From positions 27,621 through 91,620 of the forward strand of contig DIFZ01000003.1 of NCBI GenBank assembly GCA_002419385.1: a stretch of 64,000 nt of DNA. The letters are read 5' to 3'. A program made the translations under genes and the position numbers. How positions within the stretch are numbered: the stretch's first letter is position 1; the number at the start of each line of letters is the position of its first letter. Below, one piece after another: positions 9,304 through 16,876 of this stretch. Under the pieces are notes generated by a model. That model was not told the origin of the DNA and made no database searches. It saw only the letters and a program-made list of their open reading frames with translations. This DNA is from Geobacter sp. UBA5735. GTDB lineage: Bacteria > Desulfobacterota > Desulfuromonadia > Geobacterales > Geobacteraceae.

Positions 9304-9337
9304 AAAAATGCGGGCACCCGTTTCCAGGTGCCCACAT
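9304..9337 (-). terminator. Rho-independent terminator after the aldehyde oxidoreductase gene
   Basis: On the minus strand the arms GGGCACC (around 9328-9334 and 9313-9319) pair around an eight-base loop and are followed by six U residues (9309-9304). It lies 36 bases past the AOR stop and separates that gene from moaA. Confidence 0.85.
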
Positions 9338-9373
9338 TGGTACTGCACAAAACACAACCGCTCGTGCCGGAAA

Positions 9374-11110
9374 CTAGAATTTCCAGAACTCGTCGATTTC
9401 CGCGTCGGAGAAATCCCATACCGCGTTGTGCGGCGGAATTTCTTCTTCGAAGAACTCGGGCAGACGGTCGTCTTTATTGGTCATGCCGGCAGCGAGGTTG
9501 AACTCGTGCTCTGTCTTGAGGACGTACTTGCCGAATTCCACAACGCCATTTGCATCCAGGTTGCAGCCATAGCGGGCATTGATCATTTCGTAAATGGCCG
9601 TGAAGCACTCGGGAATATCGAGAGCCGGGAAGGCCACGAAAATGCACAGACCACAGCTGTCGACAGCGGCGGTTGCGATCTGCAGGTTCCTGGAGAGTTC
9701 AACCTGACCTTCTTTGGAAAGAGGATCGACATAACCACCGACCTTCAGAATATTGGTGGCGATGGTGTAACCTGCGGTGTGGTCGGCACCCATGGTCGTG
9801 GTTGCGTAGGTGATGCCAATACCCTTGACCGAACGGGGGTCATAGGCAGGGATAGCCTGGTTCTTGACGACCGGGATCCTGGTCAGGCCATAGGTCTTGC
9901 CGACCGAACCGGCGCCGTTGCCCAGGATGCGGCCCAGCGGCGTTCCCTTGCGGATATCTTCGTCATAGAGTTTGTAGGCTGTTTTGCCGTCGCCCCAGGG
10001 AAGAATTCCGGCTTCCATCGCCACGCTCATGAGAACCGCGCCTTCGATGGAATCGATGCCGATGTCGTCCATGACCCAGTCACACCGGGCGATGTCGTCG
10101 AGATCGGAGATATTGCATGCGCAGCCGAATCCCCAGACGGTCTCATATTCGAAACCGGAGGTGATGTATTTGCCGTCTTTGTCCACATAGATCTGCGAAC
10201 ACTTGATGATACAACCGGCGTGGCAGCCATGGCTGGGTACGCCGCCCCTGGCGACGATCGTGTCGTGCAGCGTCTCGCCGCAGATGTTCTGGGGATGATC
10301 AACGGTCCCGAAACGGAAGTTCTTGGTGGGGAGGCCACCAGCTTCGTTGAGGATGTTGATAAGAACGTCTGTGCCGTAGGTCGGCAGGCCCTGGCCGGTT
10401 ACGGGGTGGTCCAGCATGGCTTTGGCGAAGATGCGCGCCTGGGTCTTGAATTTTTCCGGATCGGCGATGGTTACGCCCGGACCGTTGGTATCATCGATGG
10501 TGATGTACTTGACTTTCTTGGAGCCCATGACCGCGCCGCCGCCGCCACGGCCGTGGCTGCGGATGTTGCCGTCGGGGTCCTTCACGGAGATGTTTGCCGA
10601 AGCCATTCTGAATTCACCGGCAGGCCCGCACACGAGCATGCCGATTTTCTTGCCGAGACGCTCGCTCACGGTCTTGATGAGCTCATAGTTGCCCTTGCCG
10701 TTACCGACAAACTCCATGTCTTCCTTGATGGTTACGCCGTCGTTAGTGATGTGGATGCTGTACCACTTGTCTTCCTTCGGCATCCCTTCGATAATGAGCG
10801 CCTTGATGCCAAGTCTTTCCAGGTTCTGTGCAGCGGTTCCGCCGGCGTTGCTCTCCTTGATGCCGCCGGTGAGGGGGCTCTTGAAGCCTGCCGAAAGACG
10901 GCCGGAGTTGGCTGCCGCAGTGGCGGTCAACAGGCCGGGAGCAAAAACCAGCTTGTTGTATTTGCCCAGCGCATCACAGGTGGGCGGAACTTCTTTCGCC
11001 ACGACCGTGGAAGTAAGCGCGCGTCCGCCGAGCGCTGCCCATTCGCTCGGTACGGACTCGGTGCTCGTGGTAAGGGTTGTCATGTTGATGCGGATAATCT
11101 TGTCTCCCAT
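9374..11110 (-). CDS. aor: Aldehyde:ferredoxin oxidoreductase (tungsten type)
   Basis: A 578-residue pyranopterin enzyme that oxidises aldehydes to carboxylic acids with ferredoxin as partner. The start at 11110 (MGDKIIRINM) follows GGAGGAAAGT; the frame extends to 11128. Landmarks are the GGRAL N-terminal motif, the SHGRGGGGAVMGSKK pterin-binding block, and cluster ligands Cys296, Cys300, Cys304 plus Cys489 in a DSCGLC motif. The first three are spaced CX3CX3C rather than the CX2CX3C of the archaeal prototype. It lies downstream of an iron alcohol dehydrogenase on the same strand, across a 487-base gap. Together they would take an alcohol such as ethanol through the aldehyde to the acid, delivering low-potential electrons. 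Confidence 0.93.
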   Translation of the reverse strand: MGDKIIRINMTTLTTSTESVPSEWAALGGRALTSTVVAKEVPPTCDALGKYNKLVFAPGLLTATAAANSGRLSAGFKSPLTGGIKESNAGGTAAQNLERLGIKALIIEGMPKEDKWYSIHITNDGVTIKEDMEFVGNGKGNYELIKTVSERLGKKIGMLVCGPAGEFRMASANISVKDPDGNIRSHGRGGGGAVMGSKKVKYITIDDTNGPGVTIADPEKFKTQARIFAKAMLDHPVTGQGLPTYGTDVLINILNEAGGLPTKNFRFGTVDHPQNICGETLHDTIVARGGVPSHGCHAGCIIKCSQIYVDKDGKYITSGFEYETVWGFGCACNISDLDDIARCDWVMDDIGIDSIEGAVLMSVAMEAGILPWGDGKTAYKLYDEDIRKGTPLGRILGNGAGSVGKTYGLTRIPVVKNQAIPAYDPRSVKGIGITYATTTMGADHTAGYTIATNILKVGGYVDPLSKEGQVELSRNLQIATAAVDSCGLCIFVAFPALDIPECFTAIYEMINARYGCNLDANGVVEFGKYVLKTEHEFNLAAGMTNKDDRLPEFFEEEIPPHNAVWDFSDAEIDEFWKF

Positions 11111-11443
11111 ACTTTCCTCCATTCCCATTCTTTTTCATTATTTTTACAGCTGCCCGGGTGTTTCATATGAAAAAAACATACCACAAGTGAAAAAAAAATG
11201 AAATCTCTATTACTTGGAACGCCTTCCAATTTCTGCGGAGAGGTCAAATCGCCGTAAAGCCGCAATTTATCTGTTTGCATGAGACCCGGCCGTCCAGGGT
11301 TGGATGTCCTCATACATTCATTGTTGTCGTTTTCGTAATAGAACAACAGAAATAATGATGTGCCAAAGCATGACAAAAGCCGGACACAATAACACAGCGT
11401 TCTGATTTAGGACATATGTGTCATACGCCGCTTCATCATGCCG
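11111..11443. other. Intergenic region upstream of the AOR gene
   Basis: About 330 bases. Next to the AOR start is an AT-rich stretch with several A and T runs. I looked for a sigma-54 site here; GTGCCA occurs at 11360-11365 but the matching TTGC element is not at the right distance. No gene is convincing on either strand; a 75-codon minus frame overlapping 11318-11545 has no start signal. Confidence 0.4.
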
Positions 11444-11577
11444 TTCGACCCCCCTGGGTGGGGGCGTTTCGAGGCAAACTGAAGTTGCAGCGCCGGGACA
11501 GAGCCCGGCAGGCGAGATACTTCTCATGGAGCAGGGGGGATACAAAAGCAGGGGGGTGGAAAACCACCCCCCTTTTT
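11444..11577 (+). ncRNA. Candidate structured small RNA ending in a strong terminator
   Basis: Reading rightward there are four consecutive hairpins: CCCCC/GGGGG (11450-11464), GCCGGG/CCCGGC (11492-11509), GAGA/TCTC (11514-11525), then GGGGGGTGG/CCACCCCCC (11551-11572) with TTTTT at 11573-11577. The last is a textbook rightward terminator, yet no rightward gene precedes it. It contains a GGCAAAC phrase reminiscent of GEMM (cyclic dinucleotide) riboswitches, but the second conserved strand of that motif is missing, so I do not call it one. The terminator stem can also end leftward transcripts of the ADH gene, since CTTTTG follows on that side. A promoter was not found. Confidence 0.35.
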
Positions 11578-11597
11578 GTTACTGAACTTTCGTTCGA

Positions 11598-12764
11598 TTA
11601 CATTGCATTCTTGTAGATGTCGATAACCTGCTCAAGCGTAGCGGTACGCGGATTCATGAGCTGGCAGACGTCTTTCTTCGCGTTTTCGGCCATGACCTTC
11701 AGGTCGGCTTCTTTCACGCCGAGAACGGTAAGGTTCGGCGGGATGCCGATGGCAGCGGACAGCTTCTTGATCGCGTCAATAGCTTTCTGAGCTGCTTCCA
11801 TGGGTGCCAGACCGTCGATGTTCTCACCCATTGCCTTGGCAACGTCGGCAAGACGCTCTTTGGCAGCGATCAGGTTGTACTGCTCAACGTGCGGCAGCAG
11901 AATGGCGTTGCAAACGCCGTGCGGCAGGTTGTAGAAGCCGCCCAGCTGGTGAGCCATCGCGTGTACGTAGCCCAGGCCTGCGTTGTTGAATGCCATACCG
12001 GCGAGGAACTCAGCCCATGCCATATCGTCACGTGCCTGGAGGTCGGAACCCAGGGCAACGGCGCGGGACAGAGACTTGGCGATCAGTTCGATGGCCTTGA
12101 TGGCGCATGCGTCGGTGATCGGCTCAGCGATGGTGGAAACATATGCCTCAACAGCGTGGGTAAGTGCGTCCATACCGGTTGCTGCGGTCAGTGCGGGCGG
12201 TTTGCCGAGCATGAGGACCGGGTCGACGATACATACCTGTGCGGTTACACGCCAGTCAACGATAGCCATTTTGACGTGGGTATCGGTGTTGGTGATGATG
12301 CAGAAACGGGTCATTTCAGAAGCGGTACCCGCGGTGGTGTTGATGGAGATGTAAGGAACGAATTTACCGGTGGAAACATCGAGACCTTCGAAGTCACGGA
12401 TGTCTTTGCCGGGGTTGGACATCATGAGGCCGATACCCTTGCCGCAGTCATGGGAGGAACCGCCGCCCAGGGAGATCAGGGAGTCGCAGCCGTTGTCTTT
12501 CCATACTTTTACGCCGTCACGAACGTTAATATCGGTAGGATTGGGCTCGGCGCCAGAGTAAAGAACATAATCAACACCTTCGGCCTTCAGGTAGCCACCG
12601 ATAATATCGGCAACGCCCAACTTGGCAAGACCGGCGTCGGTTACCAGCAGAGCTTTTTTGAAACCGAGGGATTTGGCTTTCGGGCCGGCTTCCTTAGAAC
12701 AACCAACACCAAGAATGCTAATCGTAGGAATAAAGAAATAGAAACTTTGTTCTGCTAATGCCAT
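11598..12764 (-). CDS. Iron-containing alcohol dehydrogenase (AdhB type)
   Basis: A 388-residue group III alcohol dehydrogenase. The coenzyme site GGGS is at 100-103 within SLGGGSSHDCGKGIG, followed by INTTAGTASE; the metal ligands are predicted to be Asp199, His203, His268 and His282 (motifs GMDALTHAVEAY, HAMAHQLGG, LPHG). The sequence resembles Zymomonas ADH II and related NAD-dependent ethanol or 1,3-propanediol dehydrogenases. An unusually good sigma-54 promoter lies about 180 bases upstream, and a sigma-54 activator gene follows further upstream in the same direction. The downstream AOR would remove the aldehyde. Codon choice is strongly biased to a few codons, suggesting high expression. 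Confidence 0.95.
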   Translation of the reverse strand: MALAEQSFYFFIPTISILGVGCSKEAGPKAKSLGFKKALLVTDAGLAKLGVADIIGGYLKAEGVDYVLYSGAEPNPTDINVRDGVKVWKDNGCDSLISLGGGSSHDCGKGIGLMMSNPGKDIRDFEGLDVSTGKFVPYISINTTAGTASEMTRFCIITNTDTHVKMAIVDWRVTAQVCIVDPVLMLGKPPALTAATGMDALTHAVEAYVSTIAEPITDACAIKAIELIAKSLSRAVALGSDLQARDDMAWAEFLAGMAFNNAGLGYVHAMAHQLGGFYNLPHGVCNAILLPHVEQYNLIAAKERLADVAKAMGENIDGLAPMEAAQKAIDAIKKLSAAIGIPPNLTVLGVKEADLKVMAENAKKDVCQLMNPRTATLEQVIDIYKNAM

Positions 12765-12940
12765 TTGTCAATCCTCCATATTTTATTTTTTTCCATCATA
12801 ACACATGCGGGCGTATGCCCATTTCTTGCTGCTACTGCAGAAGCCTGTACTTGGTTGGACCAAAACAGATGTGCCTTCTTCTGCCACCACCCCCTCTCCT
12901 GGCGAAATGTAGCTTGCAATAAACAATTGTTTTACTTACT

Positions 12941-12955
12941 GCAATTGCGGTGCCA
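12941..12955 (-). promoter_or_regulatory. Sigma-54 promoter of the alcohol dehydrogenase gene
   Basis: On the minus strand the sequence reads TGGCAC (12955-12950), five bases, then TTGC (12944-12941): a full match to the -24/-12 core with correct spacing. Transcription should start near 12930, leaving a leader of about 165 bases. A perfect palindrome, AAACAATTGTTT at 12921-12932, covers the expected start site. Confidence 0.85.
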
Positions 12956-12959
12956 CTTG

Positions 12960-12992
12960 TCAGGCAATTTATGATTTCAAGCAATTACCTGA
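12960..12992. promoter_or_regulatory. Inverted repeat next to the sigma-54 promoter, possible activator or repressor site
   Basis: TCAGGCAATT (12960-12969) faces AATTACCTGA (12983-12992): ten-base arms with one mismatch separated by 13 bases. It sits just upstream of the -24 element, closer than a classical enhancer site, so it could bind the nearby activator or another regulator. Confidence 0.4.
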
Positions 12993-13358
12993 ATTATGGA
13001 AGAAAACTTCTTCGGTGCTTTCCGAGCCCCCGGCAACTGCAATCCATTTTGGAACATCGCGTTTGATTATAGAGCACTGGGTTGGGAAAGCGAACAATTG
13101 AACGGACTTTTCTATGGTACTCCGGAATCGGATCATGTCAAGGAAGCACAGCACTTTTTCTCACTGCCGGGCAGAGCAGGCCGTATTCGTTGTGTGAGGT
13201 GAACTTAGCACAGGGAGGATGACGAGAGGGCAGCGATGGTTACAGGTGGGTTTACGGTGGAATCCGGAACCCAGCAGATGGAATGGAACGATCTCCGGTC
13301 CGGAAAAGGGGATTTTCGTCCTGGAATGGAAAGCAGGCGGATGACACAGCCAGGACGT
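12993..13358. other. Intergenic DNA between activator gene and ADH promoter
   Basis: About 365 bases. A 68-codon rightward frame at 12996 and a 61-codon leftward one at 13154 overlap here, but neither has a ribosome-binding site or recognisable similarity. I see no convincing gene; enhancer sites for the sigma-54 activator may lie here. Confidence 0.4.
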
Positions 13359-13384
13359 AAAAAGACCGCTTCCGGATGGAAACT
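13359..13384 (-). terminator. Terminator formed by a dispersed 26-base repeat
   Basis: On the minus strand, GTTTCC-ATCC-GGAAGC forms a short stem followed by GGTCTTTTT immediately after the activator stop codon. The same 26 bases, with one difference, recur at 37445-37470 after fabH. Confidence 0.7.
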
Positions 13385-15329
13385 ATTTGATGTCGTACTC
13401 TTTTATTTTGCGATAGAGGGTGTTTCTTCCCACACCCAGCTTGGCGGATACCTTAAGGATATTACCCTTGTACAAGTTGAGCGCATGGATGATGGCATCC
13501 TTTTCTATGTCCTTGAGAGACTTGACCTCGGATACCCGCTCTTCCATCCTTCCGGGGAGGGGGCTGTCAAAAAGGAGCAGATCAGGGGTGAGGACGCCGC
13601 CATCCTGGAGCATGTTGAGCGCCCGCTCGATGGCGTTCTCCAGCTCGCGGATATTGCCGGGCCAGTTGTAGGTCTTGAGCCGGTCCGTGAAATCGTCGGA
13701 AAAGGAGATGTTTTTCCGGCCGAGCTTGAGGGACAGCTTGCTGACAAAATGAACGTTCAGGAGCGGGAGGTCATCCATCCTCTCCCGCAGCGAAGCGATG
13801 TTGATGGTAATGACATTCAGCCGGTAGTACAGGTCTTTTCGGAAATTACCCTTGTGCACTTCTTCCTTGAGATCCTTGTGGGTTGCCGCAACAATCCGGA
13901 TATCAACGGAAATCTCTCCTGAAGACCCGATTCGAGAGAGCTTTTTCTCCTGGATCACGCGCAGCAGCTTGACCTGTGTGTAGAGCGGAATGTCGCCGAT
14001 TTCGTCCAGGAAAATGGTGCCGCCGTTGGCCAGCTCGAACTTGCCGATCTGGCCGCCTTTCTTGGAACCGGTAAACGAGCCTTCCTCGTAGCCGAAGAGC
14101 TCGCTCTCGATGAGGGTATCCGGCAAGGCCGCGCAGTTTATGGCAATGAACGGCCGGTCCTTGCGCGCGCTGCCATTGTGTATGGCCTGGGCGAACAGCT
14201 CCTTGCCCGTTCCGCTCTCGCCGGTCAACAGCACCGTCGAGGGGCTGCCGGCCGCGATGCGCGCCCATTTTTTGGCAACGAGCATCGTCTCGCTTTCACC
14301 GATGATGTCGTCGAAGACGTATTTCGCGGTCAGCGAACCGGCCCGTCTGCCAGCCTGCTTTTCTTTGTGCACTTTGAGGATCGACAGTACGCCGATGACG
14401 CGTCCGGTGTCGTCGCGCAACGGTGAAACGGTCTGGCTGACCTTCTTGCCCGTCTCCTCGATAACCATCTCCTGGTCCCGGTAATCTACCCCGGTAGCCA
14501 GAACCTGCAGAATTGAAGCGGGCTTCCTGATAACGCTGCCGATATGCTTGCCGATGGCATAGCGCGGGTCTGCGCCGATCAGCTTGGCGGCAAACGAGTT
14601 GAGCTGGGTAACCGTGCCGTTGCTGTCACAGGAAATAACACCGTCGGACACCGCTTCGAGAAGCATGTTGGTGAACTTGTACGAAACGTAAAGCTTGCTG
14701 GTGGTCTTGTGCAAACGCAACTGGTTCTCGATCGCGCTGACCGCGGCAACAACGATGCTGAGAGTATTGGCATTGAACGACTTGTAGTCGCCGGTGATAT
14801 CAAGCACGCCCACCATCGCCCCTTCGGGATCGAAGATCGGCGAAGCGGCGCTGGCAAGGAAATGATGAGGCTGGCAGAAATGCTCCCGGGCAAAGATCTG
14901 CAGCGGTTTTTTTTCCACGATGGCGGTGCCGATGGCGTTCGTCCCCTTGTGCGGCTCCGACCATTCGCCGCCGGGGCAGAGCTGCACCTGGCGCATCTTC
15001 TTCACTATCTCGGGATCGCCGATGACTTCGAGAACATAGCCATTGCTGTCAGCGAGGACGATCTGGTAACCCGTACCCTTCACGAAACCGTAAAGATTAT
15101 GTATGAAAGGACGGGCGATTTTTATGAGGTGCTGGGAAGACTGGAGTTTTTCCTTCAGCTCGTTCCCCTTGATTTCACCGGTTGACTGGCCGTACGGGTC
15201 GACCTTGAGGTTTCTGCAGCGCTGCCAGGAGTGGGCCACTTCGGGGCGGATCTTGTGTATGTCCAGGACATCGTTGGCAATGTAGCGGTTCCAGGCTTCT
15301 TCGATCAAATAGATAATCTGAGCTGTCAT
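13383..15329 (-). CDS. Sigma-54-dependent transcriptional activator, AcoR-like
   Basis: A 648-residue regulator starting at 15329 (MTAQIIYLIEEAWNRY), preceded by AAGGAG; the frame runs to 15353. Domains in order: GAF-like sensor (about 60-210), PAS (about 215-325), AAA+ sigma-54 interaction domain (about 340-575) with Walker A GESGTGKE at 370-377, the GAFTGA loop as GSFTGS (417-422) and FLDEIGDIP, then a Fis-type helix-turn-helix ending in VSAKLGVGRNTLYRKIKEY. No receiver domain, so it should sense a small molecule directly. The architecture matches AcoR and other activators of alcohol, acetoin and aldehyde catabolism. It is encoded upstream of, and in the same direction as, the ADH with the sigma-54 promoter, its likely target. 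Confidence 0.93.
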   Translation of the reverse strand: MTAQIIYLIEEAWNRYIANDVLDIHKIRPEVAHSWQRCRNLKVDPYGQSTGEIKGNELKEKLQSSQHLIKIARPFIHNLYGFVKGTGYQIVLADSNGYVLEVIGDPEIVKKMRQVQLCPGGEWSEPHKGTNAIGTAIVEKKPLQIFAREHFCQPHHFLASAASPIFDPEGAMVGVLDITGDYKSFNANTLSIVVAAVSAIENQLRLHKTTSKLYVSYKFTNMLLEAVSDGVISCDSNGTVTQLNSFAAKLIGADPRYAIGKHIGSVIRKPASILQVLATGVDYRDQEMVIEETGKKVSQTVSPLRDDTGRVIGVLSILKVHKEKQAGRRAGSLTAKYVFDDIIGESETMLVAKKWARIAAGSPSTVLLTGESGTGKELFAQAIHNGSARKDRPFIAINCAALPDTLIESELFGYEEGSFTGSKKGGQIGKFELANGGTIFLDEIGDIPLYTQVKLLRVIQEKKLSRIGSSGEISVDIRIVAATHKDLKEEVHKGNFRKDLYYRLNVITINIASLRERMDDLPLLNVHFVSKLSLKLGRKNISFSDDFTDRLKTYNWPGNIRELENAIERALNMLQDGGVLTPDLLLFDSPLPGRMEERVSEVKSLKDIEKDAIIHALNLYKGNILKVSAKLGVGRNTLYRKIKEYDIK

Positions 15330-15477
15330 CAAAGTAACTCCTTGAATGGCCAACGGTCACAACGAAGCTCATATGACGGGCCTTGACGAACCCGTGCCAA
15401 CGGTCGCTCTTCCGGAGGAGAAGCAGACTGTTTATAAAAACCCCGCATCGGGATCATGGAGAAGCCTACGGAATAGT

Positions 15478-15491
15478 TAGTGTATACACTA
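15478..15491. promoter_or_regulatory. Perfect 14-base palindrome upstream of the activator gene
   Basis: TAGTGTATACACTA is a complete palindrome 150 bases upstream of the activator start, in AT-rich DNA likely to hold its promoter. Its form suits a dimeric repressor of the GntR kind. No regulator of that class is encoded in the window. Confidence 0.45.
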
Positions 15492-15561
15492 CTTCACGGT
15501 AAATATCCAGTACAATTTTCAATGATTTACAGCGTAACACCGGCAGGGGTCGAAAACGGAG

Positions 15562-15591
15562 AAAAAAGAACCCCGCCTGGCGGCGGGGTTC
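15562..15591 (-). terminator. Rho-independent terminator after the SHOCT lipoprotein gene
   Basis: Arms GAACCCCGCC (15568-15577) and GGCGGGGTTC (15582-15591) pair perfectly around TGGC; on the minus strand six U residues follow. It is 20 bases past the lipoprotein stop. Confidence 0.9.
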
Positions 15592-15610
15592 CGGAGAGAA
15601 TGGCGTGAAA

Positions 15611-16474
15611 TCAGAGTTCGCTCAGGATGGCCGCCCTCTTCTTCTGGTATTCCTCTTCGCTGATCAGTTTCTTCTCCTTCAAATCGTTCAGGGTCGTCAA
15701 CCGTTCCTCAACCGATTTTTTCGGCTGGTAGAACCGGCCCTCGGTCGCTCCCGACGCCTCGGCAGCCTTCTTCACAGCCACATCCGCCGCTGCCGCCTTG
15801 GCTTCCATGGCGGCGAGGTCGAGGGTTATCCAGTCGCTGCGCCTGCCGTCCGGCCCGGAATAATAGGCTTGGTCAGGCTGGTCGATGAACACCCACGTCT
15901 GCTTGGCGGGAACCGTGCGGGAGCCCGGAGCGAGGGGGGCGATCCTCCGGTCCTGGTTGTGCTGGTAGAAACCCTGAATGTTGCCAAAAATTATGTTCAG
16001 CTTGCCGTCGCGGTAGAAGACCCGGGCCGCCGTGTATTTCTGCTCCTTGGCAAGTCCGTGTACGGCCTTGAAACTGTCTATGACGGCAAACGCGATGTCT
16101 TCGTTGGGCCCCGCCGCGGCTAGGCCACGGCTGATATGGGGTGCGATCGTGTCAAGTTGGGCAGTGCTGAAGACGGGAGACGACTTGTCCTGTTTATCCA
16201 GCATGACTTCCATCGAAGCAAGCGCGCTGCGGATCTGCTCGACTTCGAGAATGACCGGGTGCTCGTTGGGGGGTACTTTCACGCCCTTCGCCGCATCCTG
16301 TTTGACAATGCGTACGAACTGGTCGCGTGACTTGAACAGTTCCTTGTCCACCTTCCCCTCCGGGATGATGGCTTTGACGGTCGAACAACCGGCGATTCCC
16401 ATGGACATGACGCTTACCAGGGCTGCCGCAATGATGGCGTGAAAGGGAAGGAAACCTCGAAAGACTTTGCTCAT
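15611..16474 (-). CDS. Lipoprotein with C-terminal SHOCT domain
   Basis: A 287-residue protein starting at 16474, preceded by AAGGAG at good spacing; the frame extends to 16522. The N-terminus is a lipoprotein signal: basic and hydrophobic residues leading to the lipobox IAGC, so Cys27 or so would be acylated. The middle (about 60-240) has no family I recognise but includes a plausible beta-rich segment YYSGPDGRRSDWITLDL. The last 35 residues, LNDLKEKKLISEEEYQKKRAAILS, are a SHOCT (short C-terminal) motif, associated with oligomerisation. It is flanked by its own promoter region and terminator, so it is monocistronic. The role is unknown; an envelope protein is the safest statement. Confidence 0.8.
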   Translation of the reverse strand: MSKVFRGFLPFHAIIAAALVSVMSMGIAGCSTVKAIIPEGKVDKELFKSRDQFVRIVKQDAAKGVKVPPNEHPVILEVEQIRSALASMEVMLDKQDKSSPVFSTAQLDTIAPHISRGLAAAGPNEDIAFAVIDSFKAVHGLAKEQKYTAARVFYRDGKLNIIFGNIQGFYQHNQDRRIAPLAPGSRTVPAKQTWVFIDQPDQAYYSGPDGRRSDWITLDLAAMEAKAAAADVAVKKAAEASGATEGRFYQPKKSVEERLTTLNDLKEKKLISEEEYQKKRAAILSEL

Positions 16475-16684
16475 TGCTTGCTCCTTGTTACGTGAATTCC
16501 TGCATTTTACTGGCGAGGACAATACGTCTCTATATCACTTGCCATCATATTCTGTCAAAGGAAAAGCAGAACTCCCTTTCCACGGTCCTGCACTCCAATA
16601 GACCATAATGGACCATACTTACCCTCGCCATCAAGGGAGAGGGTGGTGTACTATGGCCTGGCTGTTACGGATTATAGCTGAAGC
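16475..16684. other. Upstream region of the lipoprotein gene
   Basis: About 210 bases carrying the lipoprotein promoter region; I see no gene or distinctive motif here. Confidence 0.4.
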
Positions 16685-16782
16685 CTCAAATCCCCCCCTA
16701 CCCCCCCTTTCTTAAAGTGGGGGAACAATGGTATGGTTTCGTACCTCCCCCTTTGCGAAAGGGGGATTGAGGGGGATTTCAA
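16685..16782. repeat. C-rich inverted-repeat element, MITE- or REP-like
   Basis: Long imperfect inverted repeat: the left arm begins AAATCCCCCCC at 16688 and the right arm ends GGGGGATTT at 16779, with secondary C-rich and G-rich blocks inside (16701-16722 and 16745-16762). The sequence type, runs of five to seven C alternating with AT-rich bases, is a common dispersed intergenic palindrome in bacteria. A shorter relative lies at 37198-37285. Confidence 0.6.
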
Positions 16783-16817
16783 AAACAATTTAGATGCTCC
16801 CATGACCCGTTTCGAAA

Positions 16818-16850
16818 ACAGAAAGGCCGGCATAACGCCGGCCTTTCTGT
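16818..16850 (-). terminator. Terminator after the porin gene
   Basis: Fourteen-base perfect arms, starting ACAGAAAGGCCGGC at 16818 and matching 16837-16850, with loop ATAAC. On the minus strand UUUU follows. It sits 27 bases past the porin stop. Confidence 0.9.
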
Positions 16851-16876
16851 TCAACCATTTTTCCTGAATCCTCAGT

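Noticed and set aside
9308..11170. 620-codon rightward frame opposite the AOR gene
   Set aside because: It is the antisense of a well-matched oxidoreductase and has no family features; GC-rich third positions give long antisense frames here.
11359..11365. Possible sigma-54 site upstream of the AOR gene
   Set aside because: GTGCCA is present but the paired TTGC at the right distance is TATT.
11461..11525. GEMM-type (cyclic dinucleotide) riboswitch
   Set aside because: A GGCAAAC segment is present but the matching second conserved strand is absent, so I kept it only as a possible small RNA.
12996..13202. Rightward 68-codon frame upstream of the ADH promoter
   Set aside because: No ribosome-binding site, and a leftward frame overlaps; no recognisable family.
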